Source of the DNA: G963674835 sp963674835
GTDB lineage: Bacteria; Planctomycetota; Planctomycetia; Pirellulales; Thermoguttaceae
Length of the DNA: 64,000 nt
NCBI GenBank assembly: GCA_963674835.2
Contig: CAXXKC010000003.1
Location: 2,480,001 to 2,544,000, forward strand
Reading direction: 5' to 3'
Below, one piece after another: positions 8,301-17,704 of the stretch. Numbering within the stretch: the stretch's first letter is position 1; each line of letters begins with the position of its first letter. The notes below the pieces were generated by a model. The model did not search any database. It had not been told where the DNA came from and saw only the letters and a list, made by a program, of their open reading frames with translations. Both the position numbers and the translations under genes were made by a program.

Positions 8301-11300
8301 CACGCCCGACCACGATGCCGGGCGGGATCCGCAACTGAAGCTTGCCGAGCGCCCCCTGCTGAACACGATAATGGAGTTTGCTGTAGAAGTGGGCTCCAGA
8401 GTCGAGGATCTCGATCAGCAGGGCCTGGTCCACGGTGACCAGTTGTGCAGTGCGCATCTCCACGCGCCGCGGCTGCCAGCGCAGCGATAGCTCGTTAGCC
8501 GTACCAAGGGGAATGCTGACTCGATCACCGGTCTTTTCGGCCGGCGCACTCTGGCCGTGAGATCCCGGTGCATCCCGATGCCAACCTCCGGGGCATCCGC
8601 TGACCTGCAGGTCCAGGTCGCCCGGCGGCAACTGGAACATGAGACGCCCGGAAGCCACTCCGCGCAAAGGCACGGTCATCTGGCCGGTCGCGCCCAATCG
8701 GCTGACGGGTACACTGAACCGGACATCTACGACGTAAAGCCCGGCTTTGTCGAGATAGATGGCCGGCTGGTCGTCGGCCATGGGCAACGCCACTGGCGGG
8801 GATTGTGCAATCTGACTTGCGACCTGCGGTTTCGGCTGGGGGCTGCCTGGTCGCTCGTTGTCGGCCAGCGTGGCCGGCTGACCGTTGATCTCGACCTTCT
8901 CCAAGGCTACCTTGCCCAGCGGGAGCGCGACTCGCGCCCATCCATCGGCGAGATGATGGATGAGAACACGGCCGTCGAAGCGGGCGACGTCGTTGTGGAG
9001 TTGGCCGGAATACTCGGCATGGCTGACGACGGACTTGACTTGCGGAGGCGCGTGGTCCGGCTTGTCGGGATGCGCCTGCTTCCACAGTCGCAGGAACTGG
9101 TCGTGCGGAAGGTAGATCTGCGTACCTTGCAGCGGGTCGCCGCCGTCGGGATCGTAGGGAACGTAGAGGGTTAGATCGGGTTGGCGGGTTTGCGCCGCAG
9201 CCGCGGGGGTCTCTTTGGCTGCGCTGGGTTTCTCGGCCGCGTGGGCACCCGAGGCGAATACCAGGCTGAGGCCAATGACCATCGCTACGGCGGAAGAGAC
9301 GGTCAACTCGCTCTTGATCGCTGCAAAGACTCGCAAGAGGAACCACAGGCTGGCGGCGGCCAGCGAGCCTAGAAGCAGGCCATCCAGCAGGGGCGTCCAG
9401 GCGAGAGGAACCAACCCCGACAAACCGATTGGGACGGCCACTCCAACAACGACGGCCATCGCACGCCGCGGCGCGGAGGCGTGTCGGGAAATCCAGGCCG
9501 CCAGCAGGGCGGCAGCGACGAGCAGCCATTGCAGGCCGTGTGTCGACGTTCTGTCCTGCAATCGAAGCACCAGCTCGCCCGGTTCTCCCAAGGCGCTCTC
9601 TCGTTGGAAACTGACCATCCGGCCTTCCGGCTTGTCGAGGGCAACTCGCAGGGAAAGGCGTGCTTGCTCCCCGGCGGAAGCGCGCGGCTGCGATGGAGAC
9701 TGGGACGGTTTGTCTCCGGGCGTGGTCAGCGGGGGAGCGGCGATCTTGGCGGCCGCCGGCTTCGCGGGCGCTATGGCAGACGCCGGTTCTGACTCCGGTG
9801 CGGCCGCCGACTGAAAAGCGTCTTCGGCGGGGGCCTCATTCATCTCATGGACCTCTCCACCCTGTGCAGTGGCCAATTCGCGGAGCGTTTTAGCGCTGAT
9901 GGCCGAACTGATGAATCGCACGGATCCATCAGCCAACGCGACGTTCCCTCCGCCCGGATGATTGCTCCAGGTCTTCTTTTCGATCCAATCGTCGATGGAT
10001 CGTGCCGTGGCCGCGCCGCCGGCAAACCACGGGCCGCCGTCGCAGACTTCCGCCACGATGATCGTATTGCTCGTGTTGTCGGTGATTTCGTCGAGCCCGA
10101 GCCCTTTGTCGAACCCGATGATTCCGCGCATCGTGCCGGACCGGTCGGAGGAGTCGGCGTCGGTAATGGCGACGTACGACGTCCTGAGATATCCCTCTTG
10201 GGTCGCCAGCGGCGACACATCGGAGGGACATTGGTATGCGGACGGGCAGATTTGGAGCAAAGCGGCATTCTGCGGGTGATCCCATGGCAGATCGAGACGC
10301 AGGTTCTGGTAGAGACTGCTCTGCTCCATGAAGGGCAAGATGGCTACCAACCAACTGAACTGCCGCTCGCGGGGCACGTTGGACGGGCCGATCACGGCGG
10401 GTGGGAACTGCTTGTACGTATCGTGGTAGTTGTGCAGCGCCAGGGCGATCTGCTTGAGATTGTTCGAGCATTGCGCACGCCGCGCGGCCTCGCGTGCCGA
10501 TTGCGTGGCTGGAAGCAATAAGGCAATCAGCACACCGATGACGGCGAGGACCATCAGCAGCTCGACCAGGCTCATATGTCCTTTCTTGCTGCTGCTGACC
10601 AGTGCCACGAAGCCCGCGATAATGACGGCTGCGACCAAGCCGGCGACCTTCCATGGCAGCGCCGACGTGCTTTGCTCGGCGATGGAACGCGCCAGCCAAG
10701 CAACGAGTGTGGGGCGAGTCAGCGGTGCGGCCGGCTGGAAGTTGCCACCGGACGACACGAGATCAGCGCCGTCGGGCGTGCGCACTTTCCACGTCGTACC
10801 CAGCGTGGTCATGGCGATCGTGGGTGCACTCTGGCGGACCGTCCTGGGCCACAGTCGTTCCCACAAACCGGTTGCGGTCAGCCCGGGGCTGGGAGTTTCG
10901 TAGACGAGCGTCAGATCTCGCAGTCCTTTGTCGGAGCGTGCCGGCCCGGCCGGTAGCGGGACGAGGAACTCGCCTTCTTTCTGGCGAACCTCGACCGGTT
11001 CGTTGTCGACCATGACGGACCAGAGGTCGGCGCCCTTGGGCAACGTGACCGGGACGTGCTGGAGATTGGAGTTTCGCAGCCAGAACCGTGCCTGGTGGCG
11101 CATGCGGCCTTGATGCTCGGCGATACTGGTAATGCTGGCTCCCTCGCAAACAGCGGTAAGAACGGTCTGCGACGCATGGTGCGTACCCGAGATCGTTAGC
11201 CGGTACGGCAGCCGCTGGTATTGATACGCGGCCACAATGCGGTGCGTGGGAGCGTAGGCTTTGGGCTTTGGCACGTCAGCCGGATCCAGGTCGCGCAGAT

Positions 11301-13584
11301 CTTCGGGGCTGCAATCGATCTGTTGATCGCTTGCTGCTTCCACGGCCACGGTGCCGTTTTGTCGCGACACGTTCTGCAAGACGAGCACGGGAACGGCAAC
11401 CCGGGTATCGACCTCGGCGGAGGTGGGGTCACCAGCCGCCGATGGAGCCGCATCGCGGACGGCCTGCGGCGAAGAGGCGCGTCCGGTGTCCAGCGCAAGC
11501 GTCAGATCGCCTGTGACCGGTTGGTCGAGGACAATCTGCCATAGGTAAAGGTCGGCGTCCTTGTCGTCGGCTTTGCCTAGGGGCGTGTGGCGCTGCTCGA
11601 TCACCCGTGCGGGCGAGTTTACGGGAACGACTTGGATCTTCTCGCCGACGGCGGCGGGCAAGGTGAAGCGGATCTGCCGCATCTTCCCCTGGCGGATGTG
11701 CAGATCGAGCTCGTAGTGCATGTCGAGTTCGCCACGGTCCAACCGTACGAATGCCAGCGTTTGGACCGCCACTCGGGCCGGTTTCGGCCGCATGCGCAGC
11801 CGGCCGCTGATACGCGCATCGTCTTGGTAACGGTACTGCAAAGCCATGCCCGGGGTTTGGTCGGAAGCGTCGCTTCGGGACGCGTCGGCCGCCACCGGCT
11901 GCAAGTCGCTGGAGAGATCGGACACGAGCAATTCGACGTCGGGCGGGGCCTGGACGAGTAGGGTGCCCTCGACCTCGTCGGCACCTATCAGTCGGAGATC
12001 GGGCAGCGGCAGTTCGTGGAATCCGCCCTCCGGATCCAGCCAGTTCTTGGGGTGCCGTTCGGCGGAAAGGGCAATCTCCAGCGCATGGCCGGGGCTGAGC
12101 GGTTGGGCCAAATCGAACCGAATCGTCTGCATCGATACATCCGACTCGCCGGTGCCGACCTGGGATGCCGACTCCCACTGCACTGGTTTGTTGGCCGAGA
12201 GTACGGAGGTGACTTCCCAGTCGCGTGGCAGCGAGATCTGGATGGCGAACAACGGGGCGGAACGCGGCTCGACCGTCATGCTACTTCGCAACAACAGGCC
12301 GGCCTGATTTGCTTCCACGAGGGTCGCCACCGACGCCTGGACCGTGGCGCGTCGCGGTGTGACGTGCAATGGCAGTTTGAAATCCTCGTCCCAGAACGCG
12401 AATTCCAGCGGTGTGCGCACGGACTGCCTGCCGGCGCCGGTCGGTGCGGGAGACAGTTGCTCGGGCCGGACGCCCGCCAGAGTGCCGACCTCGACGCGCA
12501 GCGACGGCGCCGAATACAGGGCGACTTGCCCGACGTGCGACGCGGCCCCGAGTACCTTTGCCGTGGGCACATTCCACTCGGCGGCGTGGGGGAAGGACGC
12601 CAGCCCCAGCAGCCGGACCTGACGCCGGCCCAACACGGGCTGCCGGAACGTGAGCGTGAGTATCGCCGTGCCGTCGGCCTGTTCTCGGATCGTCCACGAG
12701 CCGAGTTGCGGCGATTCGACCTCGGCCACGTCGACCGATCCGGGCAGTTGGATTTGAAAGGAGTCGGCCTGATGGGCGTAGACGTCCAGATCGAGGGTCA
12801 CCTCCCAGCGGAGCCCGGCCGGTTCGATCTGGCCAATCGCTCGGCTGCTGGCCAAGACCAGAGGCGCGCGGTTTCCACGCGCGAAGCGGTCCGAAATGAC
12901 GAGCGGAACCAAGCCTGTACGATCGGCCGCAATGCGAAAGGTCTGTTCGGTCTCGCCGGTCTTCTCCGGTTGCACGGTAGTCGCGCCGAGTTGAAGCCGT
13001 TTGCCTTTGTCGAGCCGAATGAGCATTCCGGATGCCGGCACGGGGGGCAACTTGAGCGTGGTGGCCAGATCCCCACCCTTGCTTGCCAGAGGGGCCGACA
13101 TGTCGAGCTGCAGTTCGAATCGGCCGTCCTTCTCAAGGACCAGGAACAGCGTACCGTCGTCCTTGCGGCCGAAGCGGGCCGGTTGGCCGTCCAATTGGGC
13201 CGACTCGATGGCCACGCCCCCGAAAGGCAGATCGACCGTTTGCCAGTCTTTGCCGAGTTTGGCGATCTGGATGCGGGCAGTCACGCGCAGTTGATGATCG
13301 GCGAGCTGGGCCTCGTAGGCTGCCTCCGCCAGCACGACGTCGGCCGGTGGCACCGGCCGGGACGCACTGCGACGTTGGGCTTCCTGCCACAACGCCATGA
13401 ACTGGTCGCGCGGCATCAGTACGCCCTTGGACGAGTGCTCGAACAGCACCTTCAGTTGGTCCGCCGGGATGTACACGTTGCGGATCGACGTTTGGTCGTC
13501 GGTTGCCTGAGCAGAGGCCAGGTGAGCCGGCAAGTACAACAGGCATGCCCCAAGCCACACACAGAGATACTTGTTACTGCGCAT
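5332..13584 (-). CDS. Giant exported membrane protein (2750 aa): two homologous modules around a DUF1559 pilin-like domain
   Basis: The reading frame extends 303 bases further up, but the ATG at 13584 (MRSNKYLCVWLGACLLYLPAH) gives a clear signal peptide, and the upstream part is antisense-like sequence inside the preceding gene. Module A begins NVYIPADQLKVLFEH and contains long beta-rich stretches to about residue 970. A transmembrane helix follows, then a DUF1559-type pilin segment from residue 1004 (SLVELLMVLAVIGVLIALLL, later HPGGGNVALADGSVRF). Further hydrophobic helices near residues 1330-1440 end in a second signal-like stretch (VFASGAHA). Module B begins near residue 1475 (TQIYLPHDQFLRLWKQ). 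Near the C-terminus lie coiled-coil-like Gln/Glu-rich sequence and two hydrophobic helices. Modules A and B match the 1132-aa neighbour. The function is unknown; an envelope-anchored role outside the cytoplasm is inferred. It overlaps the upstream gene by 11 bases, so the two are co-transcribed. Confidence 0.85.
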   Translation of the reverse strand: MRSNKYLCVWLGACLLYLPAHLASAQATDDQTSIRNVYIPADQLKVLFEHSSKGVLMPRDQFMALWQEAQRRSASRPVPPADVVLAEAAYEAQLADHQLRVTARIQIAKLGKDWQTVDLPFGGVAIESAQLDGQPARFGRKDDGTLFLVLEKDGRFELQLDMSAPLASKGGDLATTLKLPPVPASGMLIRLDKGKRLQLGATTVQPEKTGETEQTFRIAADRTGLVPLVISDRFARGNRAPLVLASSRAIGQIEPAGLRWEVTLDLDVYAHQADSFQIQLPGSVDVAEVESPQLGSWTIREQADGTAILTLTFRQPVLGRRQVRLLGLASFPHAAEWNVPTAKVLGAASHVGQVALYSAPSLRVEVGTLAGVRPEQLSPAPTGAGRQSVRTPLEFAFWDEDFKLPLHVTPRRATVQASVATLVEANQAGLLLRSSMTVEPRSAPLFAIQISLPRDWEVTSVLSANKPVQWESASQVGTGESDVSMQTIRFDLAQPLSPGHALEIALSAERHPKNWLDPEGGFHELPLPDLRLIGADEVEGTLLVQAPPDVELLVSDLSSDLQPVAADASRSDASDQTPGMALQYRYQDDARISGRLRMRPKPARVAVQTLAFVRLDRGELDMHYELDLHIRQGKMRQIRFTLPAAVGEKIQVVPVNSPARVIEQRHTPLGKADDKDADLYLWQIVLDQPVTGDLTLALDTGRASSPQAVRDAAPSAAGDPTSAEVDTRVAVPVLVLQNVSRQNGTVAVEAASDQQIDCSPEDLRDLDPADVPKPKAYAPTHRIVAAYQYQRLPYRLTISGTHHASQTVLTAVCEGASITSIAEHQGRMRHQARFWLRNSNLQHVPVTLPKGADLWSVMVDNEPVEVRQKEGEFLVPLPAGPARSDKGLRDLTLVYETPSPGLTATGLWERLWPRTVRQSAPTIAMTTLGTTWKVRTPDGADLVSSGGNFQPAAPLTRPTLVAWLARSIAEQSTSALPWKVAGLVAAVIIAGFVALVSSSKKGHMSLVELLMVLAVIGVLIALLLPATQSAREAARRAQCSNNLKQIALALHNYHDTYKQFPPAVIGPSNVPRERQFSWLVAILPFMEQSSLYQNLRLDLPWDHPQNAALLQICPSAYQCPSDVSPLATQEGYLRTSYVAITDADSSDRSGTMRGIIGFDKGLGLDEITDNTSNTIIVAEVCDGGPWFAGGAATARSIDDWIEKKTWSNHPGGGNVALADGSVRFISSAISAKTLRELATAQGGEVHEMNEAPAEDAFQSAAAPESEPASAIAPAKPAAAKIAAPPLTTPGDKPSQSPSQPRASAGEQARLSLRVALDKPEGRMVSFQRESALGEPGELVLRLQDRTSTHGLQWLLVAAALLAAWISRHASAPRRAMAVVVGVAVPIGLSGLVPLAWTPLLDGLLLGSLAAASLWFLLRVFAAIKSELTVSSAVAMVIGLSLVFASGAHAAEKPSAAKETPAAAAQTRQPDLTLYVPYDPDGGDPLQGTQIYLPHDQFLRLWKQAHPDKPDHAPPQVKSVVSHAEYSGQLHNDVARFDGRVLIHHLADGWARVALPLGKVALEKVEINGQPATLADNERPGSPQPKPQVASQIAQSPPVALPMADDQPAIYLDKAGLYVVDVRFSVPVSRLGATGQMTVPLRGVASGRLMFQLPPGDLDLQVSGCPGGWHRDAPGSHGQSAPAEKTGDRVSIPLGTANELSLRWQPRRVEMRTAQLVTVDQALLIEILDSGAHFYSKLHYRVQQGALGKLQLRIPPGIVVGRVQGPDVADWSIETDPAKGQEPAAQRLVVTLKKELTSGTDIEIHSLRRDRQIVGTVDVQVPEPLDVVRETGRMAIGCAKCFSLRVSKAESVDQIDRAGLELPQEPSAGSALVSAYRYTSRPWHVQLEVERHPPRVDVSSRTTVAVTARQATLRSLLSAQVGGAPILSLTLQLPPALRVSQVRVPEGADWFIDRDDKEQRLKVDFGEPAVGQLELAVSGTLPRDPSQAEFTVPGVTVDGVHAQRGQLAICLDDDLEAVLAADGGARPIAPAALAPELRPDGGRPVRYAFQYDSPPNDLRLRLSPAPSRASGDVTTVVSVREGAVAYVSEVAFEIQQAGRSQFQVVTPEWLGDDLELQGDQVRQIRSELSDHQRTWNIELQQPVRGRYQLHLLQTLPLPNDGTVTAAVIRPLGVERLRSHVVLENMTADELALGTTSGVAAVSIDEVPEGLTEDMRRQAVAAYRVADEASVLVWQRRVRQQENVVKASINLVDLTTAIYADGYYCARAAYNIHNFTLQFLEVELPPNSQLWSVRVSGQSVRPAKTRRQGHDVTLLPLEKTSAGDLSSKVVVLYSGNLGEPLHRWTSVRPPAPQILSDVPVSRTLWTVLLPREYSASLLKGQSNLEEVAAEYQQEERKLSFLDELHQMVQVASTRGKSAAKVKAQANLKQLGTAVHEYARQGEMANAANSIDVQQQAQQLEAEIKRIESQKADTTRADGQATFYFDRSQPPLEGNQSGLDRSLEKLPETPAPKKGGKLPPAARTKSEYRDSNRSEQRRGTLRKQAADQLESLQVQQRQQAVVNAPVQQAPQSQEDRQQPAEGVALQPVGQPQTPELPPRTNQHALVVPMDAVGTGQLSLDLDPDRALVGSPHHFRKLHGEPRLVLRARHEDLIHDFSAIVWAGLCLVLGAAVVYGLKRPDALAQAERSWPWLAIILGVAWLFLLPAGVFGLVFLVVGLCALIIRGRKQASTANQTETAPPTASGDPQAQPPSR
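9840..10575 (-). other. DUF1559 (planctomycete pilin-like) domain embedded inside the 2750-aa protein
   Basis: Codons 1004 to about 1248 of the giant gene encode a complete DUF1559 unit. It has the hydrophobic pilin-like N-helix, then AREAARRAQCSNNLKQIALA and HNYHDTYKQFPPA, and near the end the glycine-rich HPGGGNVALADGS signature that normally closes this family. Free-standing family members start with a short leader ending Gly before Phe-Thr-Leu-Val-Glu. Here the segment reads KKGHMSLVE, so His rather than Gly precedes the Met at the +1 position. An ATG at 10575 lies just behind AAAGGACAT on the minus strand, so internal translation is conceivable but unproven. Confidence 0.8.
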
Positions 13585-16500
13585 CGCTGTCTCTCTCGGG
13601 TTTGTCTGTCTTGTCCCCAGACTGCTGCGCGTCCGGAGCATCGCTTGTGACGGGTGAGGCCGACACCGGGGAGGCTTCGCCCACGGACGAGCCGCCGGCA
13701 TCGGCGCCCTGCAAGGCCAAGGCGGACCGAGCATAGGCGGTCCGGCGAACATAGAGCAGCCAGGCGACCAGCCAGAGCGCAATGACTCCGGCGATCCCCA
13801 GGCGCGCTGCGAGCAGCCAACTGTTGGCCAACGACGGCGAAAACAGACGAACGAACAAGACGATGAATGCGACAAAGAGGATCGCAAATACCTTGGTCTG
13901 GAGCGAGAACCGCAGCAGCACGACTCCGAGGAGCAGAGCGACCAGGCTGGCGATCGTGGTCATCGTGGGGATATGCCAGTAGCCGATGTCCAGTTCCTTG
14001 GGCCCGGTAAGACTGCTGAACAGGTAGTCGGTGCCTCCGACCTGGAAATCGAAGGGGGTGGCGTCTTTGGCGAACCAGCGGTTGGGGTCATCGGACGCCG
14101 CGGTGATCGCGCGTGAGTCCAACAGGCCGACGCCGATGTGGCTCGTGAATCCGTCGGGATCGCCGACGAGGCGGTAGTCCCTTGGCACCCAGATGCGTAC
14201 GAAGACCTTCTGGAATTTCACACCATCTTCAAACCGCGGAAGCGGCAGGTGCAAGAGGTCGGTGATCTTCAGCGATTCCTCCGGGCGCGGCATTTCGAAG
14301 ACCGCCGCAATCTGGAACGGCTCATCGGATCCGGCCGTGCGCGCCACGTTGATGAAGTAGGTGACGTCCTCGGCGTTGCCACCTTGTGCGGCCGGTGCTT
14401 TCTCGGGCGCCACCGTCTGCCCGGCCACGCTGAGGCCGAGGATGCGACGCGTGCGAAGCGTGACCGCCAGCCGCTGCCGTTCGCTCGATTTCAGGTCGTA
14501 CCGGGCTCGCACAGTGATGGGGCCTTCCTCGGTAACGACGGCCTCGATGTACGCGCGGTGGACAATCGTCTTGACGACGCCCTGAAGCTCGTGTTTCGTG
14601 ACGCTCAGCACCAGGCTGGCCGGATGCTCGTAGTAGCGGTAGGTCAGATACGGCTGAGTTGTGCCAATCGGCTGTGAGAGCTCGCGCGGGTCGATCTCCT
14701 CCAGGCCGGTCGGCGCGGCCTCGACCGACAATGCGCGATCCTTGCAGATAGCGATCTCGCCGCTCTCACGGTCTACGTCCAACGCCTGGATCGGTCGGAA
14801 TTCGAACTTCGCGCCCTGCTCGGAAATGGAGATCTTCTGATCGTACGTGGCAACGAACGTGACCTGGCCCAGCGCCTCGGTATGGAGCACAATCGTCCAC
14901 TCGATGTTTCCGTCGTCCTTGGCACGGTCAGCCTTGCGCCGCTCCTTGATGCCGGCACCTTCCACCTGCAGGCGATCGGATATGGCCGCAGGCACTGCCA
15001 GGCGGAACATGTTGGCGCCGGCAAACTGAACCTGATAGCGGAACGTTGTGCTGACCTGTACGACGTCTTCCTTGACGTTGGCCAGCGTGCTCACGGTGAC
15101 GAACGTGCGCCGCGGCCGCTCGGTGATCGTCTCGACGATGCCGACGGGCCGAGTGACGAACGAGAAGGCGGCGGCCAGCGTCGAGCCTGCGGGAACCTGC
15201 GGCTTGAAGCCCTTGGCCACCAACTCGGCGGGCGTGGCCGCTCGGGCGGCTTGGAGTCGTGCCGGGTCGGTCTTGACTTCGAGCGATTCGGGCGCAATGA
15301 CGGCAACCAGCCCGCGTTCGCGCGTGACATTCAAGGGTTCGACCAGGGGCAGCGGCAGATCGCCGGCGGGCTTGTCGCGCGACTGGCTGGCCGTGACGGT
15401 CACCGACAGGCCGCCCATCAGCTTCTTGGCGAAGTACACCGTGAGGGTCTGAGCGCCGGCGTTCGAAGTGACCTCGAACCGCTCCATGGAGTCGGCGTGG
15501 ACGTCGTCGACCTGGAAGCCGTCGGGCAATCGGAATGTGAGTGCGAAGACCCCGGACCGCAGGACCTGGTATTTGAACTCGCCGCGCGTGGTAACTCGCG
15601 TCTTGTCGAGGAGGATCGAAAGGTTGCTGTCGACGGCGATGCGCGGTTTCAGTGGCGAAGCGACGATGGACAGGGTGTGCTCGGGTGTGAAGAACTTGTA
15701 GAAGGTGCTGCCGGGTTTCCGCAGGGGCTCCGGCACATCGGCAACGTCGATGCGTGTAACCGACTCGCGAGCGACGTATTCCAGGCCTACGTCTTCGGCG
15801 CTACGGACCGCGAGGACTCCGCTTTCGCGCGCCACGCCGACGGCGCGCACCTGGCCCACCTGAAATGCCTTTTCGGCGATGGGCGATTCGGTGTGCAACT
15901 CTAGACGCACCTTCTCGGTTGCCGGGGCGTGCAGGCGGACCTTCACTCGTTGGCGCCCGACGGTCGTTTCCGTCTGCCAGTCGCGCAAGCCCGGAGCCTG
16001 GACGTCGAGCAGCCGCTGATCGGCGGGCACTTCGACGACCAATTCTCCGAGCGATCCGCGAAGGATCTGGTAGTCGAAGATGGCGTGTGTGTGGACGACG
16101 CCATCCCCGACGTCGACGGCGATCGTGTCGGTCACATTGGCCAGGCCGGCGGCTTTGTCGGTGGTGCCCGACTTGGGTTGCCAACTGACCGTGAACTGGT
16201 TGGTCGATCCGAGCACGGCGCGGACCGTGGTGGCGTCTTTGGCATCGGAGCCGAGTTCCAAGGTGCGACGAGGAGCGACTTGCACGGCGAGGTCTTTGTC
16301 GGGAATCTGCAGTTCCAAGCTGCTGACGCCGACGGCCGGACATTGCACGGTGAAGCTGGGTCCCTCGGTCGCCGACTTGACAGCGATCACCAGTTCGAGT
16401 TTGATCTGGTGCTTACCTTTTCCGTGGACGAGCAGTTCGTATTGCCCCTCTCCGACACCGCGCAGCAGGACGGCGTTGTCGGTTGCCCGAGCCGAACCGA

Positions 16501-16972
16501 TTGCCGCGTCGCCGAACTGCACGGGCAATTGGGCCCACTGGCCGTCGAGCACCTCGATGTCGAGAGTCGCCTCGAGGTGTGCCTGTTCACCTTTGACCGA
16601 CCCGACGTAAGCGGCCCGGGTGATGAGGCCGCCGACGGGCGGTTTGACCGATTGCTGAGTTTGGCCCGCCCGTTTCCACAACTCCAGGTATTGTGCGTAG
16701 GGCAGCACAACCGAGGAATTCTCGTCCTTGAGCGCCTTGCGGAGCTTCGCGAACGGCAGGTAGATGAGGTGTTCCTGGTGCGGAGGTTCTTGGGGCTTGG
16801 CTTGTTTCGCGCCAGTTTCCTCCTTGTCGGCCGGGGGTGCAGCGGGCGGTTGCCCAACGGGGGCCTTCGCTTCGGCGGGAGGCGAGGGCTGCTTGGGAGT
16901 CTTTTCCTGCGCCAGACCGGAGCTGCCAAGCGCTACTCCGAGAACCACAACTAGAACGGGCAACCGTGACAT
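13574..16972 (-). CDS. Large exported membrane-anchored protein (1132 aa), single-module relative of the giant neighbour
   Basis: The start ATG at 16972 has GGGAGG seven bases upstream and yields a signal peptide (MSRLPVLVVVLGVALGSSGL). A TTG 15 bases earlier is less likely. A Pro/Ala/Lys/Glu-rich linker follows. Then comes the motif HLIYLPFAKLRKALKDE with YAQYLELWKRA, which is also found at the start of both modules of the 2750-aa protein, and then about 900 residues of beta-rich sequence. The C-terminus has about three hydrophobic helices (for example TIASLVALLLGVVLL and VFAILFVAFIVLFVRLF), so the large domain should lie outside the inner membrane. No catalytic motif was recognised. The stop codon lies 11 bases inside the next gene, pointing to translational coupling. 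The cargo or partner is unknown. Confidence 0.83.
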   Translation of the reverse strand: MSRLPVLVVVLGVALGSSGLAQEKTPKQPSPPAEAKAPVGQPPAAPPADKEETGAKQAKPQEPPHQEHLIYLPFAKLRKALKDENSSVVLPYAQYLELWKRAGQTQQSVKPPVGGLITRAAYVGSVKGEQAHLEATLDIEVLDGQWAQLPVQFGDAAIGSARATDNAVLLRGVGEGQYELLVHGKGKHQIKLELVIAVKSATEGPSFTVQCPAVGVSSLELQIPDKDLAVQVAPRRTLELGSDAKDATTVRAVLGSTNQFTVSWQPKSGTTDKAAGLANVTDTIAVDVGDGVVHTHAIFDYQILRGSLGELVVEVPADQRLLDVQAPGLRDWQTETTVGRQRVKVRLHAPATEKVRLELHTESPIAEKAFQVGQVRAVGVARESGVLAVRSAEDVGLEYVARESVTRIDVADVPEPLRKPGSTFYKFFTPEHTLSIVASPLKPRIAVDSNLSILLDKTRVTTRGEFKYQVLRSGVFALTFRLPDGFQVDDVHADSMERFEVTSNAGAQTLTVYFAKKLMGGLSVTVTASQSRDKPAGDLPLPLVEPLNVTRERGLVAVIAPESLEVKTDPARLQAARAATPAELVAKGFKPQVPAGSTLAAAFSFVTRPVGIVETITERPRRTFVTVSTLANVKEDVVQVSTTFRYQVQFAGANMFRLAVPAAISDRLQVEGAGIKERRKADRAKDDGNIEWTIVLHTEALGQVTFVATYDQKISISEQGAKFEFRPIQALDVDRESGEIAICKDRALSVEAAPTGLEEIDPRELSQPIGTTQPYLTYRYYEHPASLVLSVTKHELQGVVKTIVHRAYIEAVVTEEGPITVRARYDLKSSERQRLAVTLRTRRILGLSVAGQTVAPEKAPAAQGGNAEDVTYFINVARTAGSDEPFQIAAVFEMPRPEESLKITDLLHLPLPRFEDGVKFQKVFVRIWVPRDYRLVGDPDGFTSHIGVGLLDSRAITAASDDPNRWFAKDATPFDFQVGGTDYLFSSLTGPKELDIGYWHIPTMTTIASLVALLLGVVLLRFSLQTKVFAILFVAFIVLFVRLFSPSLANSWLLAARLGIAGVIALWLVAWLLYVRRTAYARSALALQGADAGGSSVGEASPVSASPVTSDAPDAQQSGDKTDKPERDSDAQ

Positions 16973-17704
16973 AATGCGGCCTCCCAACGCGGTTTCGTCG
17001 GGTCAGAGTTTCACGTGCATTTGCTCAGAAATTAGGAGCCGAACGACGAGCGAACCGACAAGAAAAGACGCGATTCGGCCTGTGATGCGAATCGCCACGG
17101 GACATTCTAATGCCAGTTCGCCTGAGGTGGCAAATTACTGCGGCCACTTTGACCAACTTGTTACAATCCTCGCCTCGATCCAACGCCCGTTCAGCGCGCT
17201 GCACGGCGATCGGCCGACTCTGTTGGCATACCGTCTCAGCCGATTCCCGCAGCCTGTGCATGGGCGCGTTCGGCGAGACATACCCCTATAACGGGCGCCG
17301 CCATTCACGGGGCAGGCTGCTCTTCGATCATCCAACAGGTAGCGGAAGACCTGCGCTGCCGCCTTTCATCCAAGGCTATTTCGGCTCGGAATGATGCCGT
17401 GTTCCGCGAACGACTACCCTCTGGGTGGTCGATGTGCCATGCAGCTAATAGACGAACCTCGTAAGCCGATGGTTTCGTGGATTTGGCAGAATTCAGCGGG
17501 CAACGGGCGCATCGGCGGTCACGGATTGGTGAACTGGGATGGATGGACCGTGATAGCGTGAGATAGGAAGCGGTGGTGCGCGGAGATTCTTCGCGAAAAT
17601 CGGCGCGGTGCGCTGGAGACCCGCGGGTCGTCGGATATACTGCCATCTTCAGGCGATCATCTCTCGGGCAACGATCCGCATGCTTCGATTTCTTGCAGGG
17701 TCAA
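16973..17704. other. Non-coding gap upstream of two divergent gene sets
   Basis: About 730 bp between the minus-strand large-protein genes and the plus-strand MoxR cluster. Short open frames here are Arg/Ser/Pro rich, lack SD sites and do not look coding. A TTGACC at 17152-17157 is followed too closely by TACAAT to be a standard promoter. Promoters for both directions must lie here, but none is recognisable by eye, and no RNA gene or strong hairpin was noticed. Confidence 0.5.

Noticed and set aside
12016..13650. 544-codon plus-strand frame inside the giant minus-strand gene
   Set aside because: Antisense of the module A coding region; Arg/Gly/Gln composition without motifs.
17152..17172. 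TTGACC followed by TACAAT as a promoter
   Set aside because: The spacer is only about 7 bases, far from the 16-18 needed.
17305..17646. 113-codon minus-strand frame in the gap before the MoxR gene
   Set aside because: No SD, Arg/Ser rich, no recognisable domain.
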